Below are positions 40,015 through 48,603 of a DNA stretch of 64,000 nucleotides, piece by piece. Both the position numbers and the translations under genes were made by a program. The notes beneath the pieces were generated by a model that was not told where the DNA came from, did not search any database, and was given only the letters and a program-made list of their open reading frames with translations. Source of the DNA: Actinomadura oligospora ATCC 43269 (lineage in GTDB: Bacteria; Actinomycetota; Actinomycetes; Streptosporangiales; Streptosporangiaceae); assembly GCF_000518265.1 (NCBI RefSeq), contig NZ_JADG01000003.1:930001-994000 (forward strand), written 5' to 3'. Position 1 is the stretch's first letter; each line of letters starts with the position of its first letter.

Positions 40015-42279
40015 CTAGTGCGATGTGGCGGTTGCGAGGGCGGCGGTGTGGAGGAGTTCGGACACGCTGCCGGTGAAGGACGGGAGCATGCGCAGAGCGA
40101 GGACCCACGAGTCGCGGGACGGGTCGAGATGTTCGCGGACCAGCGGGGTGAGAGCAGCCAGGGCGTCCGGGCCGGTCATGGCCGCCAGTGCCTGTTCGGC
40201 CGGATGCGCGAGTGCTGCGGCCTGCTCCCAGGTCACCGCGCCCTCGCTGACGGCGCGATGCAGCCAGGGACCGGCGGTGTTGTCCCGGAGGATCTCCTCC
40301 GGGGTCTCGCCGACGATGACGTCGTTGGTCTCCTTGAACCAGCGCCATTGCTGCCGTTCGGCCTCGTCGCGGAGTTCCCGGGGGCATTCGGGGAGCTCGG
40401 CCAGGCCCAGCAGGACGATCGTGCCGAGCGGTTCGCGGCGGTGCTCGTCGATGAGTTCGTCCCACCGCCACAGGTGCGCCTCGCGGAACACCTCCGAGGC
40501 CGACGGGTGGGTGCCCCGCTCACGCAGCACGGCGGCCTGGGCCTGCGCGGTCTCACCGGCGGTGACGGTGGCGCGCATCCTCTCCAGCGCCGCGCCCGCG
40601 TCCGGCTCGGCCACCAGCAGCCTCGCGAACCGGCGCACCTCGGGACGAATGACCTTGCGGGAGAACTTCCGTGCCTCCGGCTCGTTCTCCAGGAGGTCGC
40701 GGACCGCGTCCGGGCCGCCGCGTTCCCACAGGTTGAGCATCAGGCGCTGCTGCGGGACGATCCCGCGCACCCGGACCAGGGCCAGGATGTGCCGTTGCAG
40801 GCGCACGTTGGAGCAGCTGACCGCGTCGCGGGCGCGGAAGCCGCCGTCGCGTTCCATCAGGCGCTCGACCAGGTCCTTGCTCAATCGTCCCGACAGCAGA
40901 CGTTCCCGTTGGGGCCCGGTCGCGCCGGTCCGCAGGAACAGCCGGGCGTTGAGCGCCGGGTCGTTCCGGCTCATCAGGACCTCGATCGCCTCGGGGGCGA
41001 GCGACGGCCGCTGCGCCAGCGCGAGCCGGTACCGCTTCTGCTTGGCGTTCATGGCGAACTCGAGCCAGGCGTCCTGCCAGGCGCCCTGACCGAACAGATC
41101 GGCGACCGTGCGGTCGTCCAGATGCCTGAGCAGCTTCAGCTGCGTCTCGACCGACGCCGCGTCCAGGAGGGCCAGGAACTTCGCGCGGGCTCCCGAGACG
41201 GAGACGGCGCCGTCCCAGGCGGGCAGGTCTCCCCCGCCCGGCCAGCCGGTCGCCTTGGCGCGTCCCTTGGACGGCGCGGCCTCCCCGACCTCCGTCAGCA
41301 GGTCGGCGAGGTCCCCACGGAACCGGGACAACCGGGCGCGGACGGCCCGCCACGCCTCCACGTCGTCACCGAGGTGCTTGGCGACGAAGACGGCCAGGTC
41401 GGGGCCGTCCTCGTCCTGCGCAAGCGGCACGGGCACAGGCGCGGGAGGTGCGGACGGACGCAGCTCCGCAGGACAGTCGGGACGCGTCGCGAACGCCTCC
41501 AGCGCGTGATCGCCGAACGGGCGGCCGGCATGCGCGCGACGGAGGGCCTCCCAGTCGACGCGAACACGCAATCCCAGCATGTCCAGGGCGAACTCGGGCG
41601 TGCCGTTCCGCGCTCCCTCTCCGTAGAGCTCCTCGATCAGGCCTTCGGTGCCCTCGGCGACGGCCACCGCCTCACGCAACGCGCCGACGTCACCGGCGGC
41701 CAGGACGGTCCGCAGGACTTCGGCGACCTCCGGACGGAACCTGTCCTGGTTGAAATGGGCCAGCTGTCCCAGGCCGCCGTCGTGGTCGTGGACGGTCAGC
41801 AGCCCACGCAGCTGCTCGGCACGCGTGAGGTCGGAGGAGATGTCGATGAGCGTCGAACGCGCCGCCCGTCCGAGCGGGCACACCACCAGGGCGCGCCGTG
41901 AGCCCGAACGGTCCACCTCCAGCATCCACACGGCGCCGCCCCGGTTCGTCCAGTCCGCGTGGGGACGCGCGGTGGCCAGGACGTCGCGGCAGCCGCGCAA
42001 CGGCCACCAGCCTCCGGTGTGATACCTGGTCCGGCTGAAGACGATGGCGGCGGCGATCGTCGGGTGACCGGTCGCGGTGACGCGCGCCTGCAGTTCCAGA
42101 TCGTCGCCGAAGACGTCCTTGTTCGCGACCAGGTGGCGGAGGAACTCGATGTTCCCCTCGTCCAGGACGGTCTCGACGAGCCGCGCGGGCAGCGGCCCCC
42201 TCGACAGCGCCTCAGCGAAGCAGTCGGCCGCCGACGTCAGCAACGGACGCCAGTCCGCCTGGTCGGAGGTGGCGAACAA
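40015..42279 (-). CDS. Large helical-repeat protein, LRV/HEAT-like, unknown role
   Basis: About 754 residues from a TTG; no ATG or GTG is in frame between this and the next upstream stop, so the start is uncertain. The chain is largely alpha-helical. The segment LAQRPSLAPEAIEVLMSRND with the following ALNARLFLRTGATGPQRERLL resembles leucine-rich-repeat-variant units. Other parts (WRWDELIDEHRREPLGTIVL) have no match I recognise. There is no membrane segment, signal peptide or enzyme motif. It reads the same way as the WD40 gene, 83 bp upstream of it, so both may form an operon. Confidence 0.7.
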   Translation of the reverse strand: MFATSDQADWRPLLTSAADCFAEALSRGPLPARLVETVLDEGNIEFLRHLVANKDVFGDDLELQARVTATGHPTIAAAIVFSRTRYHTGGWWPLRGCRDVLATARPHADWTNRGGAVWMLEVDRSGSRRALVVCPLGRAARSTLIDISSDLTRAEQLRGLLTVHDHDGGLGQLAHFNQDRFRPEVAEVLRTVLAAGDVGALREAVAVAEGTEGLIEELYGEGARNGTPEFALDMLGLRVRVDWEALRRAHAGRPFGDHALEAFATRPDCPAELRPSAPPAPVPVPLAQDEDGPDLAVFVAKHLGDDVEAWRAVRARLSRFRGDLADLLTEVGEAAPSKGRAKATGWPGGGDLPAWDGAVSVSGARAKFLALLDAASVETQLKLLRHLDDRTVADLFGQGAWQDAWLEFAMNAKQKRYRLALAQRPSLAPEAIEVLMSRNDPALNARLFLRTGATGPQRERLLSGRLSKDLVERLMERDGGFRARDAVSCSNVRLQRHILALVRVRGIVPQQRLMLNLWERGGPDAVRDLLENEPEARKFSRKVIRPEVRRFARLLVAEPDAGAALERMRATVTAGETAQAQAAVLRERGTHPSASEVFREAHLWRWDELIDEHRREPLGTIVLLGLAELPECPRELRDEAERQQWRWFKETNDVIVGETPEEILRDNTAGPWLHRAVSEGAVTWEQAAALAHPAEQALAAMTGPDALAALTPLVREHLDPSRDSWVLALRMLPSFTGSVSELLHTAALATATSH

Positions 42280-42379
42280 GGTGGAGAACGCACGCTGGAC
42301 GGTGTTGATGAGTGACTCCCGCTGGACCCGATTCGGCCCGGAAGCCTAGCCGCTGGAAGATCACCCTCGCCACCCGTGG

Positions 42380-43114
42380 TCAGCGGGGGGTGAGGAGGCA
42401 GAACTCGTTGCCCTCGGGGTCGACGAGGACCCTCCAGTGGAGATCGGACTGGTCGATGCCGGGGGCGGTGGCGCCCAGGCCGCGCAGGCGCTCCTCCTCC
42501 GCCGCCATGTCGTCGCCGGGGTAGGGGCAGACGTCGAGGTGGACGCGGTTCCACACGGTCTTGCGGTCGGGGGTGCGGACGAACTCCAGGTAGGGCCCGA
42601 CGGCCTTGGAGGAGCGCATGCTGGCGTGGTCGTCGGCGACCTCGTGGACGGTCCAGTCCATCGCCTCGCCCCAGAAGCGGGCCATGGCGCGCGGGTCGGC
42701 GCAGTCGACGACCACCGCGGCGATCGGGCCGGTGTCACCGTAGACCGCCCGGGGTTCCAGGACGCAGAACTCGTTGCCCTCGGGGTCGGCCATGACCGTC
42801 CAGGGGACGTCGCCCTGGCCCACGTCGGCGTGGGTCGCGCCGAGCCCCTCGAGGCGCGCGACCAGTTCCTCCTGGTGGGCGGCCGAGGTGGTGGCGAGGT
42901 CGACGTGCACCCGGTTCTTGACCGTCTTGGGTTCCGGACGGTTGATGAGGTCGATGCAGACGGCGCTGGGGTCTGGGTAGGCGAAGTCGGCCGGTGTGAT
43001 GCCGCTGCCGTAGTCCTCGTGCTCGACGTCCCAGCCGAGCGCCTCCGCCCAGAACCGGCCGAGCGCGGCGGCGTCGTGCGCCTTCATGTTGATCTGCACC
43101 AGTCTCGTTGCCAT
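42380..43114 (-). CDS. Two-domain glyoxalase/VOC protein
   Basis: 244 residues containing two tandem glyoxalase-like domains (about 1-120 and 130-244). Each ends with the family strand DPEGNEFC(V/L)L, and each has an RVH(V/L)D strand in the middle, preceded by KTV(K/W)NR. VOC proteins include isomerases, dioxygenases and binding proteins for antibiotics. No metal triad can be fixed without alignment. It diverges from the ECF41 sigma factor; the two start regions are only 78 bp apart. Confidence 0.85.
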   Translation of the reverse strand: MATRLVQINMKAHDAAALGRFWAEALGWDVEHEDYGSGITPADFAYPDPSAVCIDLINRPEPKTVKNRVHVDLATTSAAHQEELVARLEGLGATHADVGQGDVPWTVMADPEGNEFCVLEPRAVYGDTGPIAAVVVDCADPRAMARFWGEAMDWTVHEVADDHASMRSSKAVGPYLEFVRTPDRKTVWNRVHLDVCPYPGDDMAAEEERLRGLGATAPGIDQSDLHWRVLVDPEGNEFCLLTPR

Positions 43115-43192
43115 GGAAAGATCGTAAATGCCGCCGTGACCTGGTTCGTCATGGCCGGGCGCAGGATCGATTCAAGGGGCTGGGGGCCGCGG

Positions 43193-44065
43193 ATGGAGCC
43201 GACCGGCACGTTGGCGGAGGCCGACTGGGACGCGCATCGTCCCGCCGTCTTCGGGGCGGCCTACCGGATCCTCGGCAGTGTCGCCGAGGCCGAGGACGTC
43301 ACGCAGGACGTCTGGTTGCGCGCCGCCGGCGCCGACCTGTCCGAGGTGCGGGACCTGCGGGCGTGGCTGGTGACCCTGGCCGCCCGGGCGTCCTACAACG
43401 TGCTGAAGTCGGCGCGCGTCCGGCGCGAGTCGTACGTCGGGCCCTGGCTTCCCGAACCGCTGCTGACCGGGCCCGACGCCGCCGCGCAGGTGCTCATGGA
43501 CGACATGGTCGGCACCGCGATGCTGGTGGTGATGGAGACGCTCAACCCGGCCGAACGCGTCGCGCTGGTGCTGCATGACGTCTTCGGCTTCTCGTTCGCG
43601 CAGATCGCCGAGGTGCTCGGCGGCACGCATGCCGCGAGCCGCAAGCTCGCCTCCCGCGCGCGGGCGCGGGTCGCCGCCGCCGAGAAGCAACCCCGGGCGT
43701 CCAGGGCCGAGACCGAACGCGTCCTCAGGGCGTTCAAGGCCGCCGCCGATGCGGGCGACATGGCCGAGCTGGTCAGGCTGCTGAACCCCGAGGCCGTCTA
43801 CGTCGCCGACGGCGGCGGCAAGGTGACCGCCGCGCGCAGGCCGGTCCTGGGCGCCCGGACGATCGCCCTGCTGGTGGTCAGGCAGATCGAGATCAGGCGT
43901 CCCGAGACGTTCCGGATCATTGAGGTGAACGGACGTCCGGCCCTGGCGACCTACCAGGGCGGCGAGCTGGTCTGGCTCGACACCGTGGAGGTCGCCGACG
44001 GCCGGATCACGACCCTGCGGAGACTGGTCAATCCAGAGAAGTTCGCTCACCTCGGTCACATCTGA
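43193..44065 (+). CDS. ECF41-type sigma factor with SnoaL-like regulatory tail
   Basis: 290 residues. Sigma region 2 (YRILGSVAEAEDVTQDVWLR) and region 4 (LNPAERVALVLHDVFGFSFA) are followed by a SnoaL-like domain. Three hallmarks of the ECF41 group are present: WLPEP (85-89), DGGGK (206-210) and NPEKF (280-284). ECF41 factors have no anti-sigma factor; the C-terminal domain controls activity, and the target is usually the adjacent oxidoreductase or carboxymuconolactone decarboxylase gene. Here an FAD oxidoreductase follows directly. Start ATG at 43193 is favoured; an ATG at 43151 is possible. Confidence 0.9.
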   Translation: MEPTGTLAEADWDAHRPAVFGAAYRILGSVAEAEDVTQDVWLRAAGADLSEVRDLRAWLVTLAARASYNVLKSARVRRESYVGPWLPEPLLTGPDAAAQVLMDDMVGTAMLVVMETLNPAERVALVLHDVFGFSFAQIAEVLGGTHAASRKLASRARARVAAAEKQPRASRAETERVLRAFKAAADAGDMAELVRLLNPEAVYVADGGGKVTAARRPVLGARTIALLVVRQIEIRRPETFRIIEVNGRPALATYQGGELVWLDTVEVADGRITTLRRLVNPEKFAHLGHI

Positions 44066-44082
44066 ACCCGCCGCCTTGTCTC

Positions 44083-44113
44083 CCTGCCGCCCCCGATCCG
44101 CGGGGGCGGCAGG
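44083..44113 (+). terminator. Hairpin between the sigma factor and its oxidoreductase
   Basis: Perfect 13-bp GC stem (44083-44095 with 44101-44113), 5-nt loop, ending 19 nt before the oxidoreductase start and just before its ribosome site. It may end sigma-gene transcription, or act as an attenuator. Confidence 0.7.
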
Positions 44114-44132
44114 CTGAGAAGGGGACACGACG

Positions 44133-45299
44133 ATGGCGCACGTTGTGATCATCGGAGGCGGGTTCGCGGGCGTGTGGGCCGCGGCCGGAGCGGACCTGGC
44201 ACGGGAGCGGGCGGGCGGGGCCCGGGATCTGCGGATCACGCTCATCGCGCCGAACGACCACCTGGTGCTGCGGCCGCGCCTCTACGAACCGGAGCCGGAC
44301 CTGGCCAAGGTGGAGCTGCGCAGGATCCTCGAGCCGATCGGCGTCCGGCACCTGCGGGCGACGGTGAGCACGATCGACACCGCCCGCCGCGTGGTGGTGG
44401 CGGACGGTCAGGAGGTCGCCTACGACCGCCTGGTCCTGGCGTCCGGCAGCCGGCTCGTCCGGCCGCAGGGCCTGCCCGGCGCCGAGCGGCTCTTCGACAT
44501 CGACACCCTCGACGCGGCCCGGCGGCTCACCGACCACCTGCGCGGCCGGGAGGACTTCACCGCCGTGGTCGTCGGCGCCGGGTTCACCGGCCTGGAGGCC
44601 GCGACCGCGCTGGCCTCCAACGGCCGCGTGCTGCTGGTCGACCGGTCGCGGGTCGTCGCGCACGCCCTCGGCCCGGGCCCGCGCGGCGAGATCGAGAGGG
44701 CGCTGGACGAACTGGGCATCGAACGCCGCCTGGTGACGACGGTGACCGAGGTCGGCGACGGCTACGCCCTCCTGTCCGACGGCACCAAGGTCGACGCGGA
44801 CGTGGTGGTCTGGACGGTCGGCATGCGGGCCAGCGAGCTCACCCGGCAGATCGGCGACAGGCTCGACCACCTCGGCCGGGTCCCGGTGGACCGGCGGCTC
44901 CGCGCCCTGCCCCACGTGTTCGTCGCCGGGGACACCGCCGCGGCGCCGTTCGACGAAGAGCACACGGTCATGCAGGCGTGCCAGCACGCCACCCCGCTCG
45001 GCAAGGTCGCGGGCCACAACGCGGCGGCCGACCTCCTCCACGTGCCGCTGCGCGACTTCACCCCGGGCCCGTACGTCACCTGCCTGGACCTGGGTGAGGC
45101 GGGCGGCGTCTTCACCCGGGGCTGGGACCGGAAGGTGATGGCCCGGGGCGCCGAGGGCAAGGAGATCAAGGTGCGGATCAACCAGGCGATCCACCCGCCG
45201 GTCGACGACGCGGAGAAGATCACCGCCGCCGCCGACCGCGTCCACATCGAGCTGCCCTTCTTCCCCCGCGCGGAGGAGACACCCGCTCCCGACGCCTGA
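44133..45299 (+). CDS. NADH dehydrogenase-like FAD oxidoreductase
   Basis: 388 residues with two Rossmann motifs: IIGGGFAGVWAA at the N-terminus for FAD and VVGAGFTGLEAATAL near 155 for NAD(P)H. HVFVAGDTAA is the second FAD contact. This is the pyridine-nucleotide disulfide reductase fold without a redox CxxC, as in type II NADH dehydrogenases and their relatives. It is the usual partner of an ECF41 sigma factor and probably its main target. A GAGAAGGGG ribosome site precedes the ATG. A strong hairpin follows the stop. Confidence 0.9.
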   Translation: MAHVVIIGGGFAGVWAAAGADLARERAGGARDLRITLIAPNDHLVLRPRLYEPEPDLAKVELRRILEPIGVRHLRATVSTIDTARRVVVADGQEVAYDRLVLASGSRLVRPQGLPGAERLFDIDTLDAARRLTDHLRGREDFTAVVVGAGFTGLEAATALASNGRVLLVDRSRVVAHALGPGPRGEIERALDELGIERRLVTTVTEVGDGYALLSDGTKVDADVVVWTVGMRASELTRQIGDRLDHLGRVPVDRRLRALPHVFVAGDTAAAPFDEEHTVMQACQHATPLGKVAGHNAAADLLHVPLRDFTPGPYVTCLDLGEAGGVFTRGWDRKVMARGAEGKEIKVRINQAIHPPVDDAEKITAAADRVHIELPFFPRAEETPAPDA

Positions 45300-45307
45300 C
45301 CCGGCCA

Positions 45308-45339
45308 GCACGCGGCGGCCCGAAGTGGCCGCCGCGTGC
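45308..45339 (+). terminator. Strong hairpin terminator
   Basis: Perfect 13-bp stem (45308-45320 with 45327-45339), 6-nt loop, 8 nt after the oxidoreductase stop. Confidence 0.8.
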
Positions 45340-45457
45340 GCAGGTCAATCCCTCACCGCAGTCGCCGGGCTGAGACCTTCTTGCTGGAACGGCAAGATTT
45401 CGTGCCGGATCGCGGCGTGCTGGCGAAACTGGGCTCTTCCCGACAGAGGAGCCCACG

Positions 45458-46084
45458 ATGAGCACCACCGATCCGGTGACCTTCTGGGACGGCGTCTACG
45501 CGGGCCGTCCGATATCCGACGGCCCGCCTCCGAACGTCCGCCTCACCGAGACCGTCACGAACCTGCCGCCCGGTGACGCACTTGACCTCGGATGCGGCAC
45601 CGGCGGCGACGCGCTGTTCCTCGCCCGCCAGGGCTGGCAGGTCACCGCCGCCGACATCTCGGCCGTCGCGGTCGACCGGCTCACCGCCCTCGCACGCTCA
45701 CACGGCCTCGGCGACCGGGTCACCGCCGAGCGGCACGACCTGCGCGCGTCCTTCCCGCAGGGCGAGTTCGACCTGATCTGCGCCCACTACCTGCACACCC
45801 CCTTCGACCTGGACAGGTCGGCCGTCCTGCGCACCGCCGCGCACGCGCTGCGCCCGGACGGACGGCTCCTGGTCGTCGACCACGGCTCGGCCGCGCCCTG
45901 GTCGTGGAACCAGGACCCCGACATCCGGTACCCGCGCCCCTACGAGGTCGCCGCGGCCATCGGCCTGGACCCGGCGTCCTGGACGGTCGAACGAGCCGAC
46001 ACACCCCGCCGGATCGCGACCGGACCGGCCGGACGCACGGCCGAGGTCACCGACCACGTCCTGCTCATCCGCCGCACCGCCTGA
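45458..46084 (+). CDS. SAM-dependent class I methyltransferase
   Basis: 208 residues. DALDLGCGTGGDALFLARQG is the SAM-binding motif I, AADISAVAVDRL is the acidic strand, FDLICAHYLHTPFD motif II, and LRPDGRLLVVDHG motif III. The N-terminal FWDGVYAGRP resembles thiopurine or tellurite-resistance type methyltransferases. GAGGAG precedes the ATG. It is followed 17 nt later by a DinB gene, so the two are probably co-transcribed. Confidence 0.9.
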   Translation: MSTTDPVTFWDGVYAGRPISDGPPPNVRLTETVTNLPPGDALDLGCGTGGDALFLARQGWQVTAADISAVAVDRLTALARSHGLGDRVTAERHDLRASFPQGEFDLICAHYLHTPFDLDRSAVLRTAAHALRPDGRLLVVDHGSAAPWSWNQDPDIRYPRPYEVAAAIGLDPASWTVERADTPRRIATGPAGRTAEVTDHVLLIRRTA

Positions 46085-46101
46085 CCAGGAGGGAGACCAC
46101 C

Positions 46102-46593
46102 ATGCCCAGCACGCCGCGCCGCGCCGACACCCCGCCGCCCCGGACCGGAGGCACCGAGGCCGAGACCCTGCGCGGCTTCCTCGACTACCTCCGAACGTCG
46201 ATCGCCGCGAAGGTCGAGGACGCCCCCGAACCCCAGGCGCGAACAGCCGTGGTCCCGTCCGGGACGAACCTGCTCGGCCTGCTCAACCACCTGACGTTCG
46301 TCGAACGCTCGATCTTCCTCGGCGACGCCGTCACCGACTGGCAGGGCACCTTCCAGGCCGCGCCCACAGACAGCGCGACCGACGTCGTGACCCGCTACCG
46401 AGAAGCCGTCCGGCACGCGAACGAGGTTCTCGACGGCTGCGCCGACCTCAGCGCGCCGCTCCCGCGACCACGCCCGGGCCGTCCCGCCCCCAGCGTCCGC
46501 TGGGCGCTGACCCACATGATCGAGGAGACCGGCCGTCACGCGGGCCACGCCGACATCCTCCGCGAACTCATGGACGGCACAACCGGCCGCTGA
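46102..46593 (+). CDS. DinB-family protein (DUF664-like)
   Basis: 163 residues. The four-helix DinB fold is shown by TLRGFLDYLRTSI, LLGLLNHLTFVERSIFL and VRWALTHMIEETGRHAGHADIL; the three His at these positions bind a metal in this family. Members are mycothiol- or bacillithiol-dependent transferases. It follows the methyltransferase gene with a GGGAG ribosome site. A detoxification role is inference. Confidence 0.85.
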   Translation: MPSTPRRADTPPPRTGGTEAETLRGFLDYLRTSIAAKVEDAPEPQARTAVVPSGTNLLGLLNHLTFVERSIFLGDAVTDWQGTFQAAPTDSATDVVTRYREAVRHANEVLDGCADLSAPLPRPRPGRPAPSVRWALTHMIEETGRHAGHADILRELMDGTTGR

Positions 46594-46611
46594 CCAGCGA
46601 CCGAGTAGGGC

Positions 46612-47940
46612 TCAAGCCGTCCCTGGCGTGGGAGCCGCGACCGCGCGGCCTGCGGCGAGCAGGACGGCACCGAGCTGCACCGCCACCAACCTGCGGATGT
46701 CGATCGCCGAATCCGGGCCTTCGGCTTCAGCCTCGGCGATCCAGCGGTCGAAGCGCTCGGCGAGCAGTCGGCGTTGGCCGCGGATGGCCGGGGTCGGGTT
46801 GCCCGCGGCGATCTCGGCGTCGAGCATGCGCAGGAAGGTCCCGAGCAGGCGAAGCCGGAACAGGTGCACCGCCTGCCGCTGGTCGAACTGCTCGGCGACC
46901 GTGGCGGGCCGGTCAGGGCCGGGAAGCGATTCGGCCCGCTCGGTGAGGGTGCGGAGGGTCCGCAGCGTGGCCTCGGTGGAGCGCCGGAACGGCGAGGCCA
47001 CGGTCAGGTCGTCCGTGACGGCCGCCAGTCCGGCCCCCAGGAGATCGATCAGTTCCCGCCGGTCGGCCGCCGCGGCCGCGACGACCCGCTGGTATCCGGC
47101 GCCGGTGTCGGTCTCGTCGGACACCCGCGCGTCCGCCCACATCGGCACCTCGGTCACCAGGTGCAGCGCGCCGAACCGCGCGGCGTAGTCGGCGCTGCTC
47201 GCGCCCGCACCGAACGCCGCGCCGATCTGTGCTCCGCCGAGCGTCGCGTAGACGGCCGGGGCGATCGTCCGGGAACCGGGCAGTTCCGGCTCGCCGTGAT
47301 GCAGCGGCAGGCCCTCGAGTCCAGGAAGGTCGGCCAGCTGCCGGGCGAGCGTCGCGTCGTCGCGGTTGAGGTAGAAGAACGCGCCCTGGTGCTCGCCGTT
47401 GTGCAGGGAGCAGACCAGGGACGGCTCGACCTCGTCCATGAGCCGCATCAGCGCCGCCGTCTCCGGCAGCGGGCGATCGAAGTGGTAGTCGCCGACGGAC
47501 AGCGGGAACGTCCACTCGACCTGGTCTGCCAGGTCCGGACGGTAGAAGTGCCCGGCGTAGGCGCGACGGTCGCCGGGCCTGCCGAACCAGCCCTCGTTGA
47601 GCCGCGCGCCGTCCGGGTCCACGCAGGCGATGAAGTGCCAGCGGTATCCCAGTTCCGCGCGCAGCCCGGCGTCCTGGCACAACAGGTCGAGCAGCGCGAC
47701 GACGGTGAGGAAGCCGACCGGTTCGTTGGGATGCGGTCCGCCGATGACCACCGCGTCCGCCGGGCCGTCGCCGACGGTCAGCGCGCGCAGCGGCTCGCCC
47801 AGCCGTGACGTCCCGATCCGCCTCACCTGGACGAGGTCGGGATGGGCGGCAACCAGCGCGTCCAGCTCGGCGTTCAGGTCGTCCACGGACGGGAAGGCCG
47901 TCCGGCTGGGCACCCGGCCCATGTACTGCTCTAGTTTCAT
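46612..47940 (-). CDS. M14-family zinc carboxypeptidase-like protein
   Basis: 442 residues. The zinc site HxxE is seen as GGPHPNEPVGF, and SLHNGE carries the third ligand. FIACVDPDGARLNEGWF is the typical central strand. The C-terminal 130 residues are helical and outside the peptidase core. There is no signal peptide, so it acts in the cytoplasm, perhaps on peptides, amino-acid conjugates or modified muropeptides. It diverges from a TetR gene with only 26 bp between the starts, so that regulator almost certainly controls it. Confidence 0.85.
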   Translation of the reverse strand: MKLEQYMGRVPSRTAFPSVDDLNAELDALVAAHPDLVQVRRIGTSRLGEPLRALTVGDGPADAVVIGGPHPNEPVGFLTVVALLDLLCQDAGLRAELGYRWHFIACVDPDGARLNEGWFGRPGDRRAYAGHFYRPDLADQVEWTFPLSVGDYHFDRPLPETAALMRLMDEVEPSLVCSLHNGEHQGAFFYLNRDDATLARQLADLPGLEGLPLHHGEPELPGSRTIAPAVYATLGGAQIGAAFGAGASSADYAARFGALHLVTEVPMWADARVSDETDTGAGYQRVVAAAAADRRELIDLLGAGLAAVTDDLTVASPFRRSTEATLRTLRTLTERAESLPGPDRPATVAEQFDQRQAVHLFRLRLLGTFLRMLDAEIAAGNPTPAIRGQRRLLAERFDRWIAEAEAEGPDSAIDIRRLVAVQLGAVLLAAGRAVAAPTPGTA

Positions 47941-47969
47941 AATCCGGTTACTGTAATAATGAGATTATG
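47938..47969. promoter_or_regulatory. Operator dyads overlapping both start codons
   Basis: CATAATC (47938-47944) and GATTATG (47963-47969) form a perfect 7-bp dyad that contains both start codons, and TTAC-T-GTAA (47948-47956) lies between them. This is the likely TetR binding site; a repressor here would shut both genes. Confidence 0.65.
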
Positions 47970-48581
47970 AGAATGACAAGGGCGGAGACCAAGGAACGCA
48001 ACCGCCGCGCCCTGCTGGACGCGGCCCGCGGGATCGTCGCCAGGGACGGCCACCGCGCCAGGCTCGAGGACATCGCCGAGCAGGCCGACCTGACCACCGG
48101 CGCCGTCTACTCGCTGTTCGGCAGCAAGAACGGCCTGCTCATCGCCCTGGTCACCGATCACCTCGGCCCGCACTACGACGGGATCGAGCAGGCCGTCCCG
48201 GCCGACCTGGACCTGCGGGCGGCCGTCAACGCCTTCGCCCGCTACTACCGGCGCATCTGCGACGACCCCGACGCGCTGCGGCACCTGTCGTTCGAGACCA
48301 GCCTCCAGGACGCGGCGCTGCGGGATCCCGACCTCCGGGCCAAGCTCGCCGCGTCCATCCAGGCGCACGAGCAGCGCCTGACCGAACTGTTCGCCGGACG
48401 ATCACATCAGGGGGACGCCGTGTCGCCGCGGCAGGCGCAACGGCTGGCCACCGCGTTGCGCGCGCTCATGGCAGGACTGAGCCAGGGCGTCATCCTCGGC
48501 CTGTCGGAACAGGGATCCGAGGAGTACTTCGCCGACACCGCCCGCGCACTGACCGCCCCCCAGGTTCTCGGCCCGCCCTGA
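47967..48581 (+). CDS. TetR-family regulator
   Basis: 204 residues. The N-terminal helix-turn-helix NRRALLDAARGIVARDGHR ... LEDIAEQADLTTGAVYSLFGSKNGLL is a standard TetR DNA-binding domain. The remainder is the helical ligand-binding domain. It diverges from the M14-like gene over a 26-bp region with nested dyads and should repress it and itself. The ligand is unknown; a peptide or amino-acid conjugate would fit the target. Confidence 0.92.
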   Translation: MRMTRAETKERNRRALLDAARGIVARDGHRARLEDIAEQADLTTGAVYSLFGSKNGLLIALVTDHLGPHYDGIEQAVPADLDLRAAVNAFARYYRRICDDPDALRHLSFETSLQDAALRDPDLRAKLAASIQAHEQRLTELFAGRSHQGDAVSPRQAQRLATALRALMAGLSQGVILGLSEQGSEEYFADTARALTAPQVLGPP

Positions 48582-48603
48582 CCTCGGGCGGCGCCCGCCC
48601 GGG

